A DNA stretch of 64,000 bases from Pedobacter frigoris (GTDB lineage: Bacteria; Bacteroidota; Bacteroidia; Sphingobacteriales; Sphingobacteriaceae). The notes below the pieces were generated by a model. It did not search any database, was not told where the DNA came from, and worked only from the letters and a program-made list of their open reading frames with translations. Both the position numbers and the translations under genes were made by a program. This document shows, in pieces, positions 54,646 through 64,000 of the stretch. The stretch is from the NCBI RefSeq assembly GCF_005116445.1, contig NZ_SWBQ01000003.1:62001-126000 (forward strand), read 5' to 3'. The stretch's first letter is position 1; each line of letters begins with the position of its first letter.

Positions 54646-55423
54646 CCAGTTGATTCGTTATTATTTTTTGATAAGCCCCGTCCCAAAGTTCTATACGCTT
54701 CTTTAACGATGCTACGGTAGCTTGTTCTGCAGCTTTCCAATGTAGCTCATTCTCACCATAAAGCTCTGCAGTCATTGCTAGTGCGAGGTGACTGTGATGA
54801 TCTCCATCCACCTCTATGTGCCTGTCCAGGTAATATTTAAATAGTGATATCTGATTCGGGAATTTCTGGTTTAAATCATTGACAATGGTCAGGAACATAT
54901 TTGGAATCAGGTCTTCCCTTCCAAATGTAAATGTGCTGGCCTGAAGATGAGCCTCATTACTATAAATGGTTTCAAAAGTAAAATTCACAAAACTTTGTGC
55001 GGCAGCAGGAGTCCCGGCAACACGATAAGCACTGTCAAAATCATTTGACTCCTTTAATGCTGCTATAAAACTATAGATTTCAGTGGTATCTGCCCCACAT
55101 TGTTCCATCGCTTCCAGGTACATTTCAAAATGACTTTTCTTGATACCATTGGCATCAATATCTGATTCTTCCCCCGCTACGATCTCGTTGATCAAAGACC
55201 TTGTATTTCCTGAGCCTACGGGAAACCACGGTAATGTAGTGCAGGTAAGGTTAATTTGAAGGGATTTTAGGAGCGACATGAAGTCCCATACCGCATAAAC
55301 ATGGTGTTCCATGAATATTCTAAGGTCCCCAAGATCGTTAATTACTGAATAAACTTTATGATTGATAATTTCCTGCCTAAGGGGCTCTATTGCAATTTGA
55401 ATGCTCTCCAGCGCTGCCTTCAT
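54635..55423 (-). CDS. DUF3050 protein (haem-oxygenase-like helical fold)
   Basis: A 262-residue soluble, mostly helical protein. The segments IFMEHHVYAVWDFMSLLK and RHIEVDGDHHSHLA carry conserved histidines typical of DUF3050, a family with a haem-oxygenase/TENA-like fold that probably binds a metal pair. Length fits the family. The reaction is unknown. It converges with the thioredoxin-like gene with an 11-bp overlap and is followed upstream by the FAD oxidoreductase gene, 51 bp away on the same strand. Confidence 0.87.
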   Translation of the reverse strand: MKAALESIQIAIEPLRQEIINHKVYSVINDLGDLRIFMEHHVYAVWDFMSLLKSLQINLTCTTLPWFPVGSGNTRSLINEIVAGEESDIDANGIKKSHFEMYLEAMEQCGADTTEIYSFIAALKESNDFDSAYRVAGTPAAAQSFVNFTFETIYSNEAHLQASTFTFGREDLIPNMFLTIVNDLNQKFPNQISLFKYYLDRHIEVDGDHHSHLALAMTAELYGENELHWKAAEQATVASLKKRIELWDGAYQKIITNQLVKA

Positions 55424-55474
55424 TTGATCATTTTTATGAGCGGCAAAGATAATTGTTTCTAATTTAAATTTTGC

Positions 55475-57139
55475 CTATTTATGATTTACCAGCTGTTGTT
55501 TTTGTCTCAGCAACAATTTTTCAAGCTCAGCATAGGGTACATTTTGAACATCAATATGATGATCTATTGCCAGCGAGGCAGCCGTAGCCGCTGATTCTCC
55601 CAAAATCATAAATACTGGTTCCATACGTACCGAACCATAGGCAATGTGCGATATGGAAAGACATACAGGCACGAGCAAATTCGTGCATTCCTTACGTTTA
55701 GGTATAATGGCATCGTAAGATATGCCATAGGGAATGGGTGCTTTTACGCCTATATCGCCTTCATTCTGTACAAAACCATCTTCTGTTACATAACGCTGGG
55801 TATTATGTGAATCCAATGCGTAGGATCCCATTCCAATTGGACGTCGAACCTCCCTTTTACCCAGAACCTCATTTTCAGACATTACATAATCACTGACCAT
55901 TCTCCTTGCTTCGCGAACATAAATCTGGTGTGGCCAGTTGCCATTATCTTTAAATTCATCTCTGGCCAGTCCCCAATTATTTATCTTCTTCTGCAGTTCA
56001 TTCGGTATTCTAGGATCATTTGCGATAAAGTACATCAGTCCTTTTTGATAATCTTCATGCTGTTTGATGATTTCCTTTCTTTTCTCATAGCTGGCTTCAG
56101 GATACTCATAGTTCATTCCTATATAATCAGTACTGAATGGCCCATGGTTATTGGTGTCCGTCTTACGATTCGGAATAGGATCAAACTTATCGAACAACTC
56201 CCTCCAGCCGCTATTAAAAATACGTACCAACAGTTCATAATTCTCAGGATTGTAGTTGTCGGGCTTTGGAAAAACAACACGATTATCAGGATTATCTGAT
56301 AAGCACATCCTGAAACAATAAGCTTGTACTTTATCATCTCCATCTCCTTTTTTGCCAGGATAAGCAGATGAAATACCCTTCAATAAACCGCTACTCTTAT
56401 TCCCGGGAATGACATAAGGATCAATTTTAGTCGCAAAATGGTGTCTGTGCTGGAAAACATCAGTCTGTATTCCATTCCAGATCTCATCATACAGCGCCGT
56501 TGGTTCCCTACCTACATGATAACTCACTTTAGCTGCCGCCATAAGATCACCTTCATAGGTTGCATCAATAAAGACTTTTCCCGTAAATAATTTTCCACTC
56601 AAAGTGCGTATAGAAGTGATCTTTCCAGACTTCATTTTTACACCCTTTGCCCTATCCAGCCATTCATTATGGTAAACTATGATATTGTATTCATGGATAA
56701 AGTCATTCATGATTTTTTCAGCTACATGAGGTTCGAAGATCCACATCGTGCGATCTTTACCGTCTATAGCTGGTGTACCCTGTCCTTTATTCCCATAGTC
56801 AACCTTTTTCTGCCATTTCCATGAAGTGTCCTGCTCATAATGAAGGAATACCCGATGATAAAATTCTCTGGCAAGACCACCTATTACTCCTTTATCCCCA
56901 GTGTCGGTAAACCCTAGTCCACCTGCCGACAATCCACCCAAATGAATATCTGGAGAAACCATTATTACTTTCTTACCCATCTTTGAAGCTTGTACAGCAG
57001 CAATCACAGCAGCGGACGTGCCGCCATAAATGATAATATCTGCCTCATACTTATTTACCAAAGGCTCAGCCTCAGTTCTGCCAGGAAGGAAGATCAATAA
57101 AAGTAAAAGTATTGTGTAGTTAAGTCCGGATACCTTCAT
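55475..57139 (-). CDS. exported FAD-dependent oxidoreductase
   Basis: A 554-residue protein with a signal peptide (about 1-24, GRTEAE). The FAD-binding loop is YGGTSAAVIAAVQASKMGKKV (positions 38-58; a G-G-T-S-A pattern), then VSPDIHLGGLSAGGLGFTD, typical of FAD_oxidored (PF12831) proteins of Bacteroidota. The end has a second nucleotide-binding part, GESAATAASLAIDHH. It would oxidise a sugar or similar substrate in the periplasm; the substrate is unknown. It lies 51 bp upstream of the DUF3050 gene on the same strand. Confidence 0.87.
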   Translation of the reverse strand: MKVSGLNYTILLLLLIFLPGRTEAEPLVNKYEADIIIYGGTSAAVIAAVQASKMGKKVIMVSPDIHLGGLSAGGLGFTDTGDKGVIGGLAREFYHRVFLHYEQDTSWKWQKKVDYGNKGQGTPAIDGKDRTMWIFEPHVAEKIMNDFIHEYNIIVYHNEWLDRAKGVKMKSGKITSIRTLSGKLFTGKVFIDATYEGDLMAAAKVSYHVGREPTALYDEIWNGIQTDVFQHRHHFATKIDPYVIPGNKSSGLLKGISSAYPGKKGDGDDKVQAYCFRMCLSDNPDNRVVFPKPDNYNPENYELLVRIFNSGWRELFDKFDPIPNRKTDTNNHGPFSTDYIGMNYEYPEASYEKRKEIIKQHEDYQKGLMYFIANDPRIPNELQKKINNWGLARDEFKDNGNWPHQIYVREARRMVSDYVMSENEVLGKREVRRPIGMGSYALDSHNTQRYVTEDGFVQNEGDIGVKAPIPYGISYDAIIPKRKECTNLLVPVCLSISHIAYGSVRMEPVFMILGESAATAASLAIDHHIDVQNVPYAELEKLLLRQKQQLVNHK

Positions 57140-57233
57140 TTTATCTGCTAGTTTTTTTGAAGATACACATGATAACTGTTTTTATCAACGGTTACCGGTT
57201 ACAGACCTTTTATTATTGATAAGGATTAGATGT

Positions 57234-58406
57234 TTAATTCTTCAAAACGTAACTCAACTGAGCATTTCTCTTATTTTTTGAGATCAGCATCCACGCAAAA
57301 GCTGCACCTGTTAATGCCATTGCAGACCCGACCCAGACAGGTGAAGTATAATCGTAACCCGCTGCCAAAGGCAATCCTCCTAAAAATGCACCCAATGCAT
57401 TTCCAATGTTAAAACTCGCCTGGCTTACTGATGCTGCAAGCATTTCTGACCCCTTTGCTGTATTGATCATTAGCATCTGTATAGGAGCCGCCAACGCAAA
57501 TGCAACGGCTCCGGTAATGAAAGTCATCACTAAAGAGACAATTTGATTACCAGAAACGTAGTGAACGACAAACAAAGTTATCGCCATGATCACCAACAAT
57601 GATACTGAAGCCTTGGCAGGAGAAAATTTATCCGCTAATCTTCCACCTATGAAATTTCCGACCAACATACCCAATCCAGCCAATACCAAAATATAAGTAA
57701 TGCTGTCTGGAGAGAAACCGGAAACATCAGTTAGCAATGGAGCAATATAACTGTACCATGAAAATAATCCACCTGTCCCAATTGCTATCATTAAAATAAT
57801 CAGCCAGGCCTCCGGTAGTTTAAAAAAGCTAAGCTCCTCTTTTAAGTTCCTGTTTTTAGTAGCTGGTAATGAAGGCATCCAGGCTTTTAGACTTAACAAA
57901 GTAACTAATCCCACAATGACAATGATTACAAATGTATAGCGCCATGAATAGTTGTGACCAATAAAAGTCCCCAGTGGCACCCCAATCACATTAGCAATGG
58001 TAAGTCCGGCAAACATCAATGAAACGGCTTGTGCTTCCTTTCCTTTGTCGGCAATACGACTGGCCACAACTGAACCAACCCCAAAAAAGGCGCCGTGAGG
58101 TAATCCGGCAAGTAAACGCGCGACAAACATCGTGGTATAATCAGGAGCAAATGCAGATAGTGCATTGAAACCTGTAAACATCATCATCAATACAATCAGG
58201 ATTTTTTTTGGAGGATAGCTTCCTGCAATTGCAACAAGCAATGGTGCGCCAATCACTACACCGAGCGCATAGGCGGAAATCAGGTGACCCGCTTGCGGGA
58301 TAGTGATTGATAAATCTTTTGCTATATCCGGAAGCAGACCCATCATCACAAATTCTGTAATTCCGATCCCTAGTCCCCCAAGCGTTAATGTAAGCAGGCT
58401 CTTTTT
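57234..58406 (-). CDS. MFS transporter, AraJ-like
   Basis: A 390-residue inner membrane transporter from the Met at 58406 (the frame is open four codons further, but MKKSLLTLTLGG is the natural start). ITEFVMMGLLPDIAKDLSITIPQAGHLISAYA is spread over residues about 16-47 and is typical of the arabinose-efflux (AraJ/YdhP) type of DHA1 transporters. ASRIADKGKEAQAVS follows segment 4. About 12 membrane segments. It probably exports a sugar or drug. It is a single gene between the FAD oxidoreductase and the TPR protein. Confidence 0.88.
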   Translation of the reverse strand, partial: KKSLLTLTLGGLGIGITEFVMMGLLPDIAKDLSITIPQAGHLISAYALGVVIGAPLLVAIAGSYPPKKILIVLMMMFTGFNALSAFAPDYTTMFVARLLAGLPHGAFFGVGSVVASRIADKGKEAQAVSLMFAGLTIANVIGVPLGTFIGHNYSWRYTFVIIVIVGLVTLLSLKAWMPSLPATKNRNLKEELSFFKLPEAWLIILMIAIGTGGLFSWYSYIAPLLTDVSGFSPDSITYILVLAGLGMLVGNFIGGRLADKFSPAKASVSLLVIMAITLFVVHYVSGNQIVSLVMTFITGAVAFALAAPIQMLMINTAKGSEMLAASVSQASFNIGNALGAFLGGLPLAAGYDYTSPVWVGSAMALTGAAFAWMLISKNKRNAQLSYVLKN

Positions 58407-58484
58407 CATAAAAAACAACTATAGTTAGTGTAAAAATTACACACTACAAAATTAATGATAAAAATGCCTGCTTTCCGTCTATTT

Positions 58485-61349
58485 TTAGTAAAAAATATTG
58501 TTCATTTTCTTTTGCAATTCTTCAACCTTCAACTCTTGTCCCTGTGTCTTCAAATACGAAATAAGATCTCTGTAAGCTGCAATATGGTATGGATTGAAGG
58601 CAATCGCCTTTTCCAGAGACATAACGTTTTCAGACTGTTGGCCATTTGCTTCTTGCAGCTTAGCTAGCGCGTACCAGTATGAGCCCACATAGAAGTTATC
58701 TCCTATAGGCTCCATATCTTTTAATAGTTCTGATGCCTTTTCCTTATTGCCGGTTTTAATCAGCAGGTTGACATACCGAAACTGGTCGGCACCCCTCACC
58801 TGAGATTTCCCGTTTAAAAAAGGGTTTAAGTAAGCCATCGCACTATCTCTGTTCCCATCTAAATGGTAAAAATCCGAAATTCTCAGGTTATAATCGCTCC
58901 TGGCATTACCGGATGCAGTTAGAATTCTTTGAGCTTCTTTAAGGGTATTAATGGCTTCTGCATACTGTCCGTTAACTGCTAAGGCATCAGCATATAGATT
59001 TCTGTATTCAAAGTTCTGCGGTTTTTGAGCTACCAGATTTTTCAATACAGCTACAGCCGATTTATCTCCCATTTCAGCTTTCAATGCTGCCGAAAATGCA
59101 GAGGCGTCATCTATCCTGTCCCTCAGGTAAGTAGACACCCTGGCTCCCGTTTTCACATATTGATCTGCTACTTTAATGGCCTCGGCAAGCATGGCATTTC
59201 GTTTGTATAGTTCCCGCAACATCCCATTTACCCTGGCCAGTTCCTGGTAATCATCTTCCAATTTAAGCGCCTGTTGTAAATAATCCGCCTGTTGTTTGAT
59301 GGATGCCTGCTGATTGATTTCTTTAGCTTGGTATCTTGCCGCAATTAGTGCCGCATAAGAAACATAAATAGGTGCATATGCAGGGTTTACTGATTTCGCT
59401 TTCAGCAGCCACTTTTCTGCCTCGGCTAAATCTCTATGAGTGATAAATAAATTGCTCATTGCAAGATATGCAGGAAGGTATTTATCATCGTAAGTCAGGG
59501 CGGTATCCAGATAATTTCTGGCTGTTGATGAACTTCCATATCTCTTACTCAAGTTTAAATACACCTCTGCCCAATTGCTAGCCATCGCCTTTTTATCACC
59601 TGCGAGATAAGCCCTTTCCTTTTTTACCAGTTGATCCAGGAAATGATACATATCAGGATCTTTAGCCTTAAGATCTGAAGTGGTGTTCATCGATTTAAAG
59701 TCCAGCGGATGAACTTTTACCGGTTCAAAGTAGGCAGGGTAAGTTTGAGCAAAGTATTCACTTTCATTATTTTGAGAATAATAATCCAGCGTGCGCTTTT
59801 CTTTCATGGCATTGTAGTACAGCTTACGGATCTGTCTGTTTTCAGCATCTGTGAGCACCGTTCCGTGAAATAAATGCACATATTCGTGGAGCACTACGTT
59901 GCGTTCCAGAAATGCACCCCGTTCTACATATTCCATTGCGGCAGCCCCACTCCCTACTCCCCTTATATCCATCCACTGACGGTTGTCAAACGTGGTCATG
60001 TACCTGAAAGATGGTGAACGCATGGTAATGGCCAGATCATGGTGCAGCGGTGGAATCCTGAAATTATTGTTTTGTCTGGACAAGAAAGGGAAATATACCA
60101 CTGAAGTATACATTTGGTTCCAAACCATAGCCTTAGCGGTTTCTCCGGGGTAATAAGCAACATCAGGGAAGACCTTTAAAAAATTCTTTAGGTCAGCTAT
60201 TTTAGTGATATTTAGCACATTGGAAATAGAATCAAATACTTGCAAGTAAGGAATTCGCTTTGATTTAATAACTGCAGACAAGCCATTGTGAGCGGGACCA
60301 TAATGCTTTTTGATACTCAGGACTTTTTTAAACAATATTTCCGCGGAGTCCAACCTTATTTTGCGGTCCTGATCGAAAGCGCTGTAATAAATTGAAGCAC
60401 GGTGCATCAACGGAAGTACAGAACGTGGGTATTTCTGTTGAATGGTACTGGTAAAATCCAGTGCAGATTTAATATCATTAGATGCTACCAATGAGTCGGC
60501 TTTGCCTAGTTCCTTCCTTATAGTCTCATCGTCTTTCTCTGCATAATCTGCATAAGTCAGATTGGTATGTCCGTTGCCCCAATGCCAATGCGTTTGATAA
60601 TGCAATGGATTGATATTCAATGCCAAATCCCATTGAGCAGCCATAGCGTTCAATTGTGTAGCATCTATCCTCCTCCAGATGGCATAGCCATAACTAAAAC
60701 GGGCATCAGCGTTAAAAGGATCCAGTTCCAGGGATTTAATTAATGGCTTTTCTGCCTGTTCCGGATGCTGGTCCCAGAAGTATACATCTGCTTCTAAAAG
60801 ATAAGAGCCCGCACTTTTTGGATTTACAGCTGCTACCTTTTTGGCTATCGTCAGTGCAGTTTTATAATCCTTCTGAAGTAGCCTTACCCTGCCCAGCAGC
60901 AAATTACCCGCCTCGCTTGCAACATTGTTTTTAATGACCTGTTGTGCGATTTCAGCAGCTTGTTTTAGTCGCCATGCCTGTATCTCCAGAAAACCTTTCA
61001 ATAACAGCGCCTTTTCATTTTTTGATGACTGTTTTAAAGTGGCATTAACCAGCTTTTCTGCCCCTTTAAAGTCATTGTTCAGGATAAGATAATCGGCTAA
61101 CAATAACTGATAGTCAATACCTTTATGTTTATCAATGATAAGCTTTGCTTCATTCCACAATCCCAGTTGCAGCATACGGTCTACCGTTTTAATATCCACA
61201 TTAGCTGAACCTGACTTTTGAAGCAGCACCTGCCTGGCAGTCGCCAGTGCTTCCTGCACTTTTGCAGTTTCATCGGGGTTAATACTTTGAGATTTTGCCG
61301 AGTATAGTGTACACAACAAAATGAACAGGATTAAGCTCGTTTTTTTCAT
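58485..61349 (-). CDS. TPR protein with peptidase-MA-like HExxH domain
   Basis: A 954-residue exported protein with a signal peptide (about 1-20, YSAKSQ). Residues 40-400 and 580-950 contain about a dozen tetratricopeptide-type repeats, such as AGSYLLEADVYFWDQHPEQAE and YAPIYVSYAALIAARYQ. Between them lies a metallopeptidase-like stretch with VVLHEYVHLFHG: H488, E489 and H492 form the HExxH zinc motif of the peptidase-MA group. This suggests a periplasmic or surface peptidase that holds its substrate with the repeats. It starts 6 bp after the stop of the PNGase F-like gene on the same strand. Confidence 0.8.
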   Translation of the reverse strand: MKKTSLILFILLCTLYSAKSQSINPDETAKVQEALATARQVLLQKSGSANVDIKTVDRMLQLGLWNEAKLIIDKHKGIDYQLLLADYLILNNDFKGAEKLVNATLKQSSKNEKALLLKGFLEIQAWRLKQAAEIAQQVIKNNVASEAGNLLLGRVRLLQKDYKTALTIAKKVAAVNPKSAGSYLLEADVYFWDQHPEQAEKPLIKSLELDPFNADARFSYGYAIWRRIDATQLNAMAAQWDLALNINPLHYQTHWHWGNGHTNLTYADYAEKDDETIRKELGKADSLVASNDIKSALDFTSTIQQKYPRSVLPLMHRASIYYSAFDQDRKIRLDSAEILFKKVLSIKKHYGPAHNGLSAVIKSKRIPYLQVFDSISNVLNITKIADLKNFLKVFPDVAYYPGETAKAMVWNQMYTSVVYFPFLSRQNNNFRIPPLHHDLAITMRSPSFRYMTTFDNRQWMDIRGVGSGAAAMEYVERGAFLERNVVLHEYVHLFHGTVLTDAENRQIRKLYYNAMKEKRTLDYYSQNNESEYFAQTYPAYFEPVKVHPLDFKSMNTTSDLKAKDPDMYHFLDQLVKKERAYLAGDKKAMASNWAEVYLNLSKRYGSSSTARNYLDTALTYDDKYLPAYLAMSNLFITHRDLAEAEKWLLKAKSVNPAYAPIYVSYAALIAARYQAKEINQQASIKQQADYLQQALKLEDDYQELARVNGMLRELYKRNAMLAEAIKVADQYVKTGARVSTYLRDRIDDASAFSAALKAEMGDKSAVAVLKNLVAQKPQNFEYRNLYADALAVNGQYAEAINTLKEAQRILTASGNARSDYNLRISDFYHLDGNRDSAMAYLNPFLNGKSQVRGADQFRYVNLLIKTGNKEKASELLKDMEPIGDNFYVGSYWYALAKLQEANGQQSENVMSLEKAIAFNPYHIAAYRDLISYLKTQGQELKVEELQKKMNNIFY

Positions 61350-61355
61350 TGGGGT

Positions 61356-62435
61356 TTAGTTTCTACTGATGATGTAGGCTGACACATGGATGTAACCATT
61401 TTTAAGGTTGGCCTCAGGTACATCTACCTTAAAAGTATGCTTGCCTTTTTTGAGTGCCGGGAGCTGGATGGCATGGACTGGAACTGCCGCACCGGGACAC
61501 CAGCTCCGCTTGTTTCTTTCGAAAGAATATCCTCTGTAAATGCCATTGTTTTGTGTGTTGTATTGAGCGTAAGGTGTGCAGTCGAGGTTTTGCGTGAAGC
61601 GCTTAACCTCCTTACCATCTACATACAATACGTGCTCACGGGTGGTATATTCCTCTCCGCCGCGGGCTGCTCCATGTGCCGAAGTAATGAAATATAAGTC
61701 GTGTTGTTTGTGCTTTTCTGTAATTTCAAACTCAAAATTCTTAGCATTACCGGAATCGGTAGTGCCATCTTTCATCTCGTAAAAATTGACAACAGGCAAA
61801 TACGATTGTTTCGTCTTTTTTCGACTAACACTTGATACAATATCAACCGTAAGCATAGACGTTTCAAAGCTATCCTGGCAATGCTCTACTTGCCGTTGTC
61901 CGGCACTCGTAGTGCCGCCTATGCCCGCCTGAATCCAAATGTCCTTTGTTTTATCTTTCATGACAGTGCTCAACTGACTGATATCGGTTTTAAATATTAC
62001 ATGGTCTGGTTGTTTATTTTTATTCATAAACGGAGTGGTAAAACGAAAAATCTCCTGAGTAACGGCAGAAGGGTCGTTGTATGGCTTGCCAGCATCTACA
62101 GTTACCATTTTTATGGACCCGATGCGATCGTAATTGTCGCACAGTGGATTTAATGTTACCGTCAGCATCAAATCATAGGTCAGGTATCCACGCGCATCAT
62201 CCGTGATTTTCCTGATGATTTGTTCGTTGGAGATTCTTACCAGTCCTTCCTGTTCTGATGTGCGCTTTACTATTTTGCTTTTATCTGCGTAGATATCGTA
62301 AAACACGCCGTTGGAAATGACATTGACAGTTGGCAACTGTAATTTTGATACACTAAAATTTTGCACTTTATATGTGCAGGCGGCCAGAATGATAGATAAG
62401 CTAAAAATTGCAGGGAGCGAGTATTTTATTTTCAT
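61356..62435 (-). CDS. peptide-N-glycosidase F-like lipoprotein
   Basis: A 359-residue lipoprotein from the Met at 62435, with a lipobox at C20 (ILAACTY); nine more codons are open upstream but not leader-like. Compared from memory with PNGase F, LCDNYDRIGSIKM aligns with CDEWDRYANVYV, so D103 matches catalytic D60. GEEYTTREH aligns with the CAEWCFRTH segment, so E262 matches E206. RSWCPGAAVPV is the conserved WCPG region with C313. Deglycosylation of N-linked glycoproteins at Asn would be the expected reaction. It is the first gene of a tight pair with the TPR/HExxH gene. Confidence 0.75.
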   Translation of the reverse strand: MKIKYSLPAIFSLSIILAACTYKVQNFSVSKLQLPTVNVISNGVFYDIYADKSKIVKRTSEQEGLVRISNEQIIRKITDDARGYLTYDLMLTVTLNPLCDNYDRIGSIKMVTVDAGKPYNDPSAVTQEIFRFTTPFMNKNKQPDHVIFKTDISQLSTVMKDKTKDIWIQAGIGGTTSAGQRQVEHCQDSFETSMLTVDIVSSVSRKKTKQSYLPVVNFYEMKDGTTDSGNAKNFEFEITEKHKQHDLYFITSAHGAARGGEEYTTREHVLYVDGKEVKRFTQNLDCTPYAQYNTQNNGIYRGYSFERNKRSWCPGAAVPVHAIQLPALKKGKHTFKVDVPEANLKNGYIHVSAYIISRN

Positions 62436-62510
62436 TTGTTTGGATTGTCTTTCAGATAACATCTGGCATCAAAAAATTGGCACCGATGCGATCACCATGT
62501 GTTAGTAAAA

Positions 62511-62518
62511 CAAATATA
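62511..62518 (-). promoter_or_regulatory. -7 promoter box of the PNGase F-like/TPR operon
   Basis: On the minus strand TATATTTG fits TAnnTTTG exactly. Transcription would begin near 62504, giving a leader of about 69 bases before the ATG at 62435. Confidence 0.45.
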
Positions 62519-62577
62519 TAAATCATTACCAATGGTTTGGTATGGTTTATGCTGAACTTTAAGAAAATCTATATACT

Positions 62578-62970
62578 ATGAATTACAGGAAATTAATGAG
62601 TAATCGTCTATCAAATTTGTCTTGTGGTGGACAAGACAAGTCTACCGCTGCCGTAGCTTTATTGGCAGGGTTAGCAGTTGGTGCTGTTTTGGGAATCTTA
62701 TTTGCACCTGATAGTGGTAAAAAAACAAGGGAGCGTATATCTGACAAAGCATTAGATCTTGCAGATAACGCAAAAGATGGTTTATATTCTCTAAAGGATA
62801 AAATAAACACAGGAAAAGATAGTATTGTAGGGTTAAAAGATCGTCTGGTACACAATGTGAAATCAAAAGTAGATCAAACCTCACAGGAATTTAAAGACTT
62901 TAGGGATGCTGAGCTTGAGAAAGTCAAGTCTGCGGCAGATGACTTTAACAATAACATTCAAAATACATAA
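62578..62970 (+). CDS. YtxH-domain protein
   Basis: A 130-residue protein. One membrane segment (about 23-42, AVALLAGLAVGAVLGILFAP) is followed by DSGKKTRERISDKA, the classical YtxH start. A long amphipathic helix with spaced Lys/Asp follows (about 55-128). The N-terminus faces outward or is a short anchor. YtxH proteins are small stress-type membrane proteins of unknown role. It is divergent from the PNGase F-like gene, with 142 bp between, and has its own terminator. Confidence 0.88.
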   Translation: MNYRKLMSNRLSNLSCGGQDKSTAAVALLAGLAVGAVLGILFAPDSGKKTRERISDKALDLADNAKDGLYSLKDKINTGKDSIVGLKDRLVHNVKSKVDQTSQEFKDFRDAELEKVKSAADDFNNNIQNT

Positions 62971-62993
62971 GCGGGCTAAAACCCGCTTTTTTT
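62969..62993. terminator. intrinsic terminator between YtxH and MFS genes
   Basis: A 7-bp stem AAGCGGG / CCCGCTT (62969-62975 and 62982-62988) with a 6-base loop and a T run. The plus-strand stop of the YtxH gene is inside its left edge and the minus-strand stop of the transporter at its right edge. Confidence 0.82.
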
Positions 62994-64000
62994 ATTGTGT
63001 TTTTTGATGGTTGAAGAACAAACGTGTGATTGGCACAAGCATCAAACCACATATCCCAAATACGATAAAAGAAACTCTCAGGTTAAATGCATGAGCCAGG
63101 TAACCTATCAACGGGGGACCTAACAGCATTCCTGTAATAGAATAAGTCGCTATAATAGATATTGCCATCCCCGGAGAGTACTTTTTTGATGCTCCGGCAA
63201 GCGCGTATGACATTGGAATAATGGATGCGGTACCAAATCCTACGAGTGAAAAACCAATCATAGCGGTCCAGAATGTAGGGAATATGATTGCCAGACTAAT
63301 CCCTAACACGATACAAACCGCGCTCATGATATAGGTCTTTGGCATTCCAAACCTACCGATGATGATATCTGAGAGGAACCTGGATGTAGCCATAAACGTC
63401 ATAAATATCAAATAACCATAAGTGAAAATCTCTACATGGAGTACTTCCTGGAAATAAATCCCGCTCCAGTCGAACATTCCACCTTCACAGATCGCACATA
63501 AAAACACGACGATGCCCAGGTAAAAAATATAGGGATCTGGCTTGCTCAATATGAGCTTATTGCCCGTCTCTGACCTGTCGCCTTTTAAAAGAAACTGATA
63601 GGAGTAAATAGTAATTAAAATCATAATTACCGCGACTATAGAAAAATGCAGATGAAGTGAGACATTTAAAGTCAATAGAAAAGTTGACAATGCGATACCG
63701 GCTATCCCCCCTATACTCCAGAATCCATGAAATGATCCTATAATCTTTTTTTCGAATCGCTTTTGAAGTGTTAAGGTTTGCGTGTTTACGGAGATATTGA
63801 AAATACGTGTTGTAAATGCAAAAATACAGATAGCTGCAATCAGGCTGAACGTGTTGTATGCAAATCCTATTAAAGCCAACGACAACCCATTCAGTGCATA
63901 GCCCACCGTAAGCGGCACTCTGCTATTGTATTTTGATACCAGCCAGCCTGATATAGGCAAACCCAATAACGAACCAACAGGCATGGCGAGCAAAATAGTG
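62992..64000 (-). CDS. MFS transporter (partial, N-terminus outside window)
   Basis: An open frame runs to the window edge, so the start is missing. At least 335 residues with about 10 membrane segments are present. SGWLVSKYNSRVPLTVGYA is the loop after the missing or incomplete second segment. The end is a charged tail (FFNHQKTQ). LLGPPLIGYLAHAFNLRVSFIVFG resembles fucose-permease-like sugar transporters of the MFS; the substrate is uncertain. It converges with the YtxH gene, sharing the terminator at 62969-62993. Confidence 0.85.
   Translation of the reverse strand, partial: TILLAMPVGSLLGLPISGWLVSKYNSRVPLTVGYALNGLSLALIGFAYNTFSLIAAICIFAFTTRIFNISVNTQTLTLQKRFEKKIIGSFHGFWSIGGIAGIALSTFLLTLNVSLHLHFSIVAVIMILITIYSYQFLLKGDRSETGNKLILSKPDPYIFYLGIVVFLCAICEGGMFDWSGIYFQEVLHVEIFTYGYLIFMTFMATSRFLSDIIIGRFGMPKTYIMSAVCIVLGISLAIIFPTFWTAMIGFSLVGFGTASIIPMSYALAGASKKYSPGMAISIIATYSITGMLLGPPLIGYLAHAFNLRVSFIVFGICGLMLVPITRLFFNHQKTQ

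Overview
The window looks like a chromosome segment of a Bacteroidota species, most likely from the Sphingobacteriaceae (Pedobacter-like). This rests on the gene families present: TonB-type barrels with carboxypeptidase-like N-terminal domains, six-bladed propeller proteins, DUF4397 and SCKKD-type lipoproteins, a PhoH/PIN protein, and a Bacteroidota-type integrase. Several promoters also carry the TAnnTTTG -7 box typical of the phylum. No rRNA, tRNA or CRISPR array was seen.

Region 1 (1 to about 6,000) is the end of an integrative element. It holds a tyrosine integrase with serine in place of the first catalytic arginine, as in CTnDOT-type integrases, then ssb, a DUF932 protein and a YubB/Api92-like protein. 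Two long stretches without genes follow, and then cargo: an unknown 330-residue protein and a GHKL-type ATPase cut by the window edge.

Region 2 (6,300 to 19,400) holds small lipoproteins, a membrane protein with a Cys motif and a TonB-plug-like domain, acetyltransferase and stress-type genes, a large CheB-CheR-PAS-histidine kinase fusion, and an AraC regulator. It ends with an apparent three-gene operon of propeller protein, TonB-type barrel and small membrane protein.

Region 3 (19,400 to 26,400) contains a cobalamin riboswitch in front of a single DUF5074/BtuG-like lipoprotein. It also has an alpha/beta hydrolase gene broken by one in-frame stop, a catalytically dead M16-like protein and a secreted TIM-barrel epimerase.

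Region 4 (26,600 to 43,900) is mostly housekeeping. It has an aminotransferase with prephenate dehydrogenase, MFS transporters, a GH18 chitinase next to a gamma-glutamyltransferase-like protein, a cold-shock protein, Nudix and pseudouridine synthase genes, an M1 aminopeptidase and PhoH.

Region 5 (44,200 to 64,000) has an L,D-transpeptidase lipoprotein, a c-type cytochrome/HEAT-repeat lipoprotein, the dipeptidase PepD, a second TonB-type barrel, a thioredoxin-like protein, a DUF3050 protein and a secreted FAD oxidoreductase. The most interesting pair is here: a lipoprotein related to peptide-N-glycosidase F sits 6 bp upstream of a TPR protein with a zinc-metallopeptidase HExxH motif. The two could form a small uncharacterised glycoprotein-processing module.
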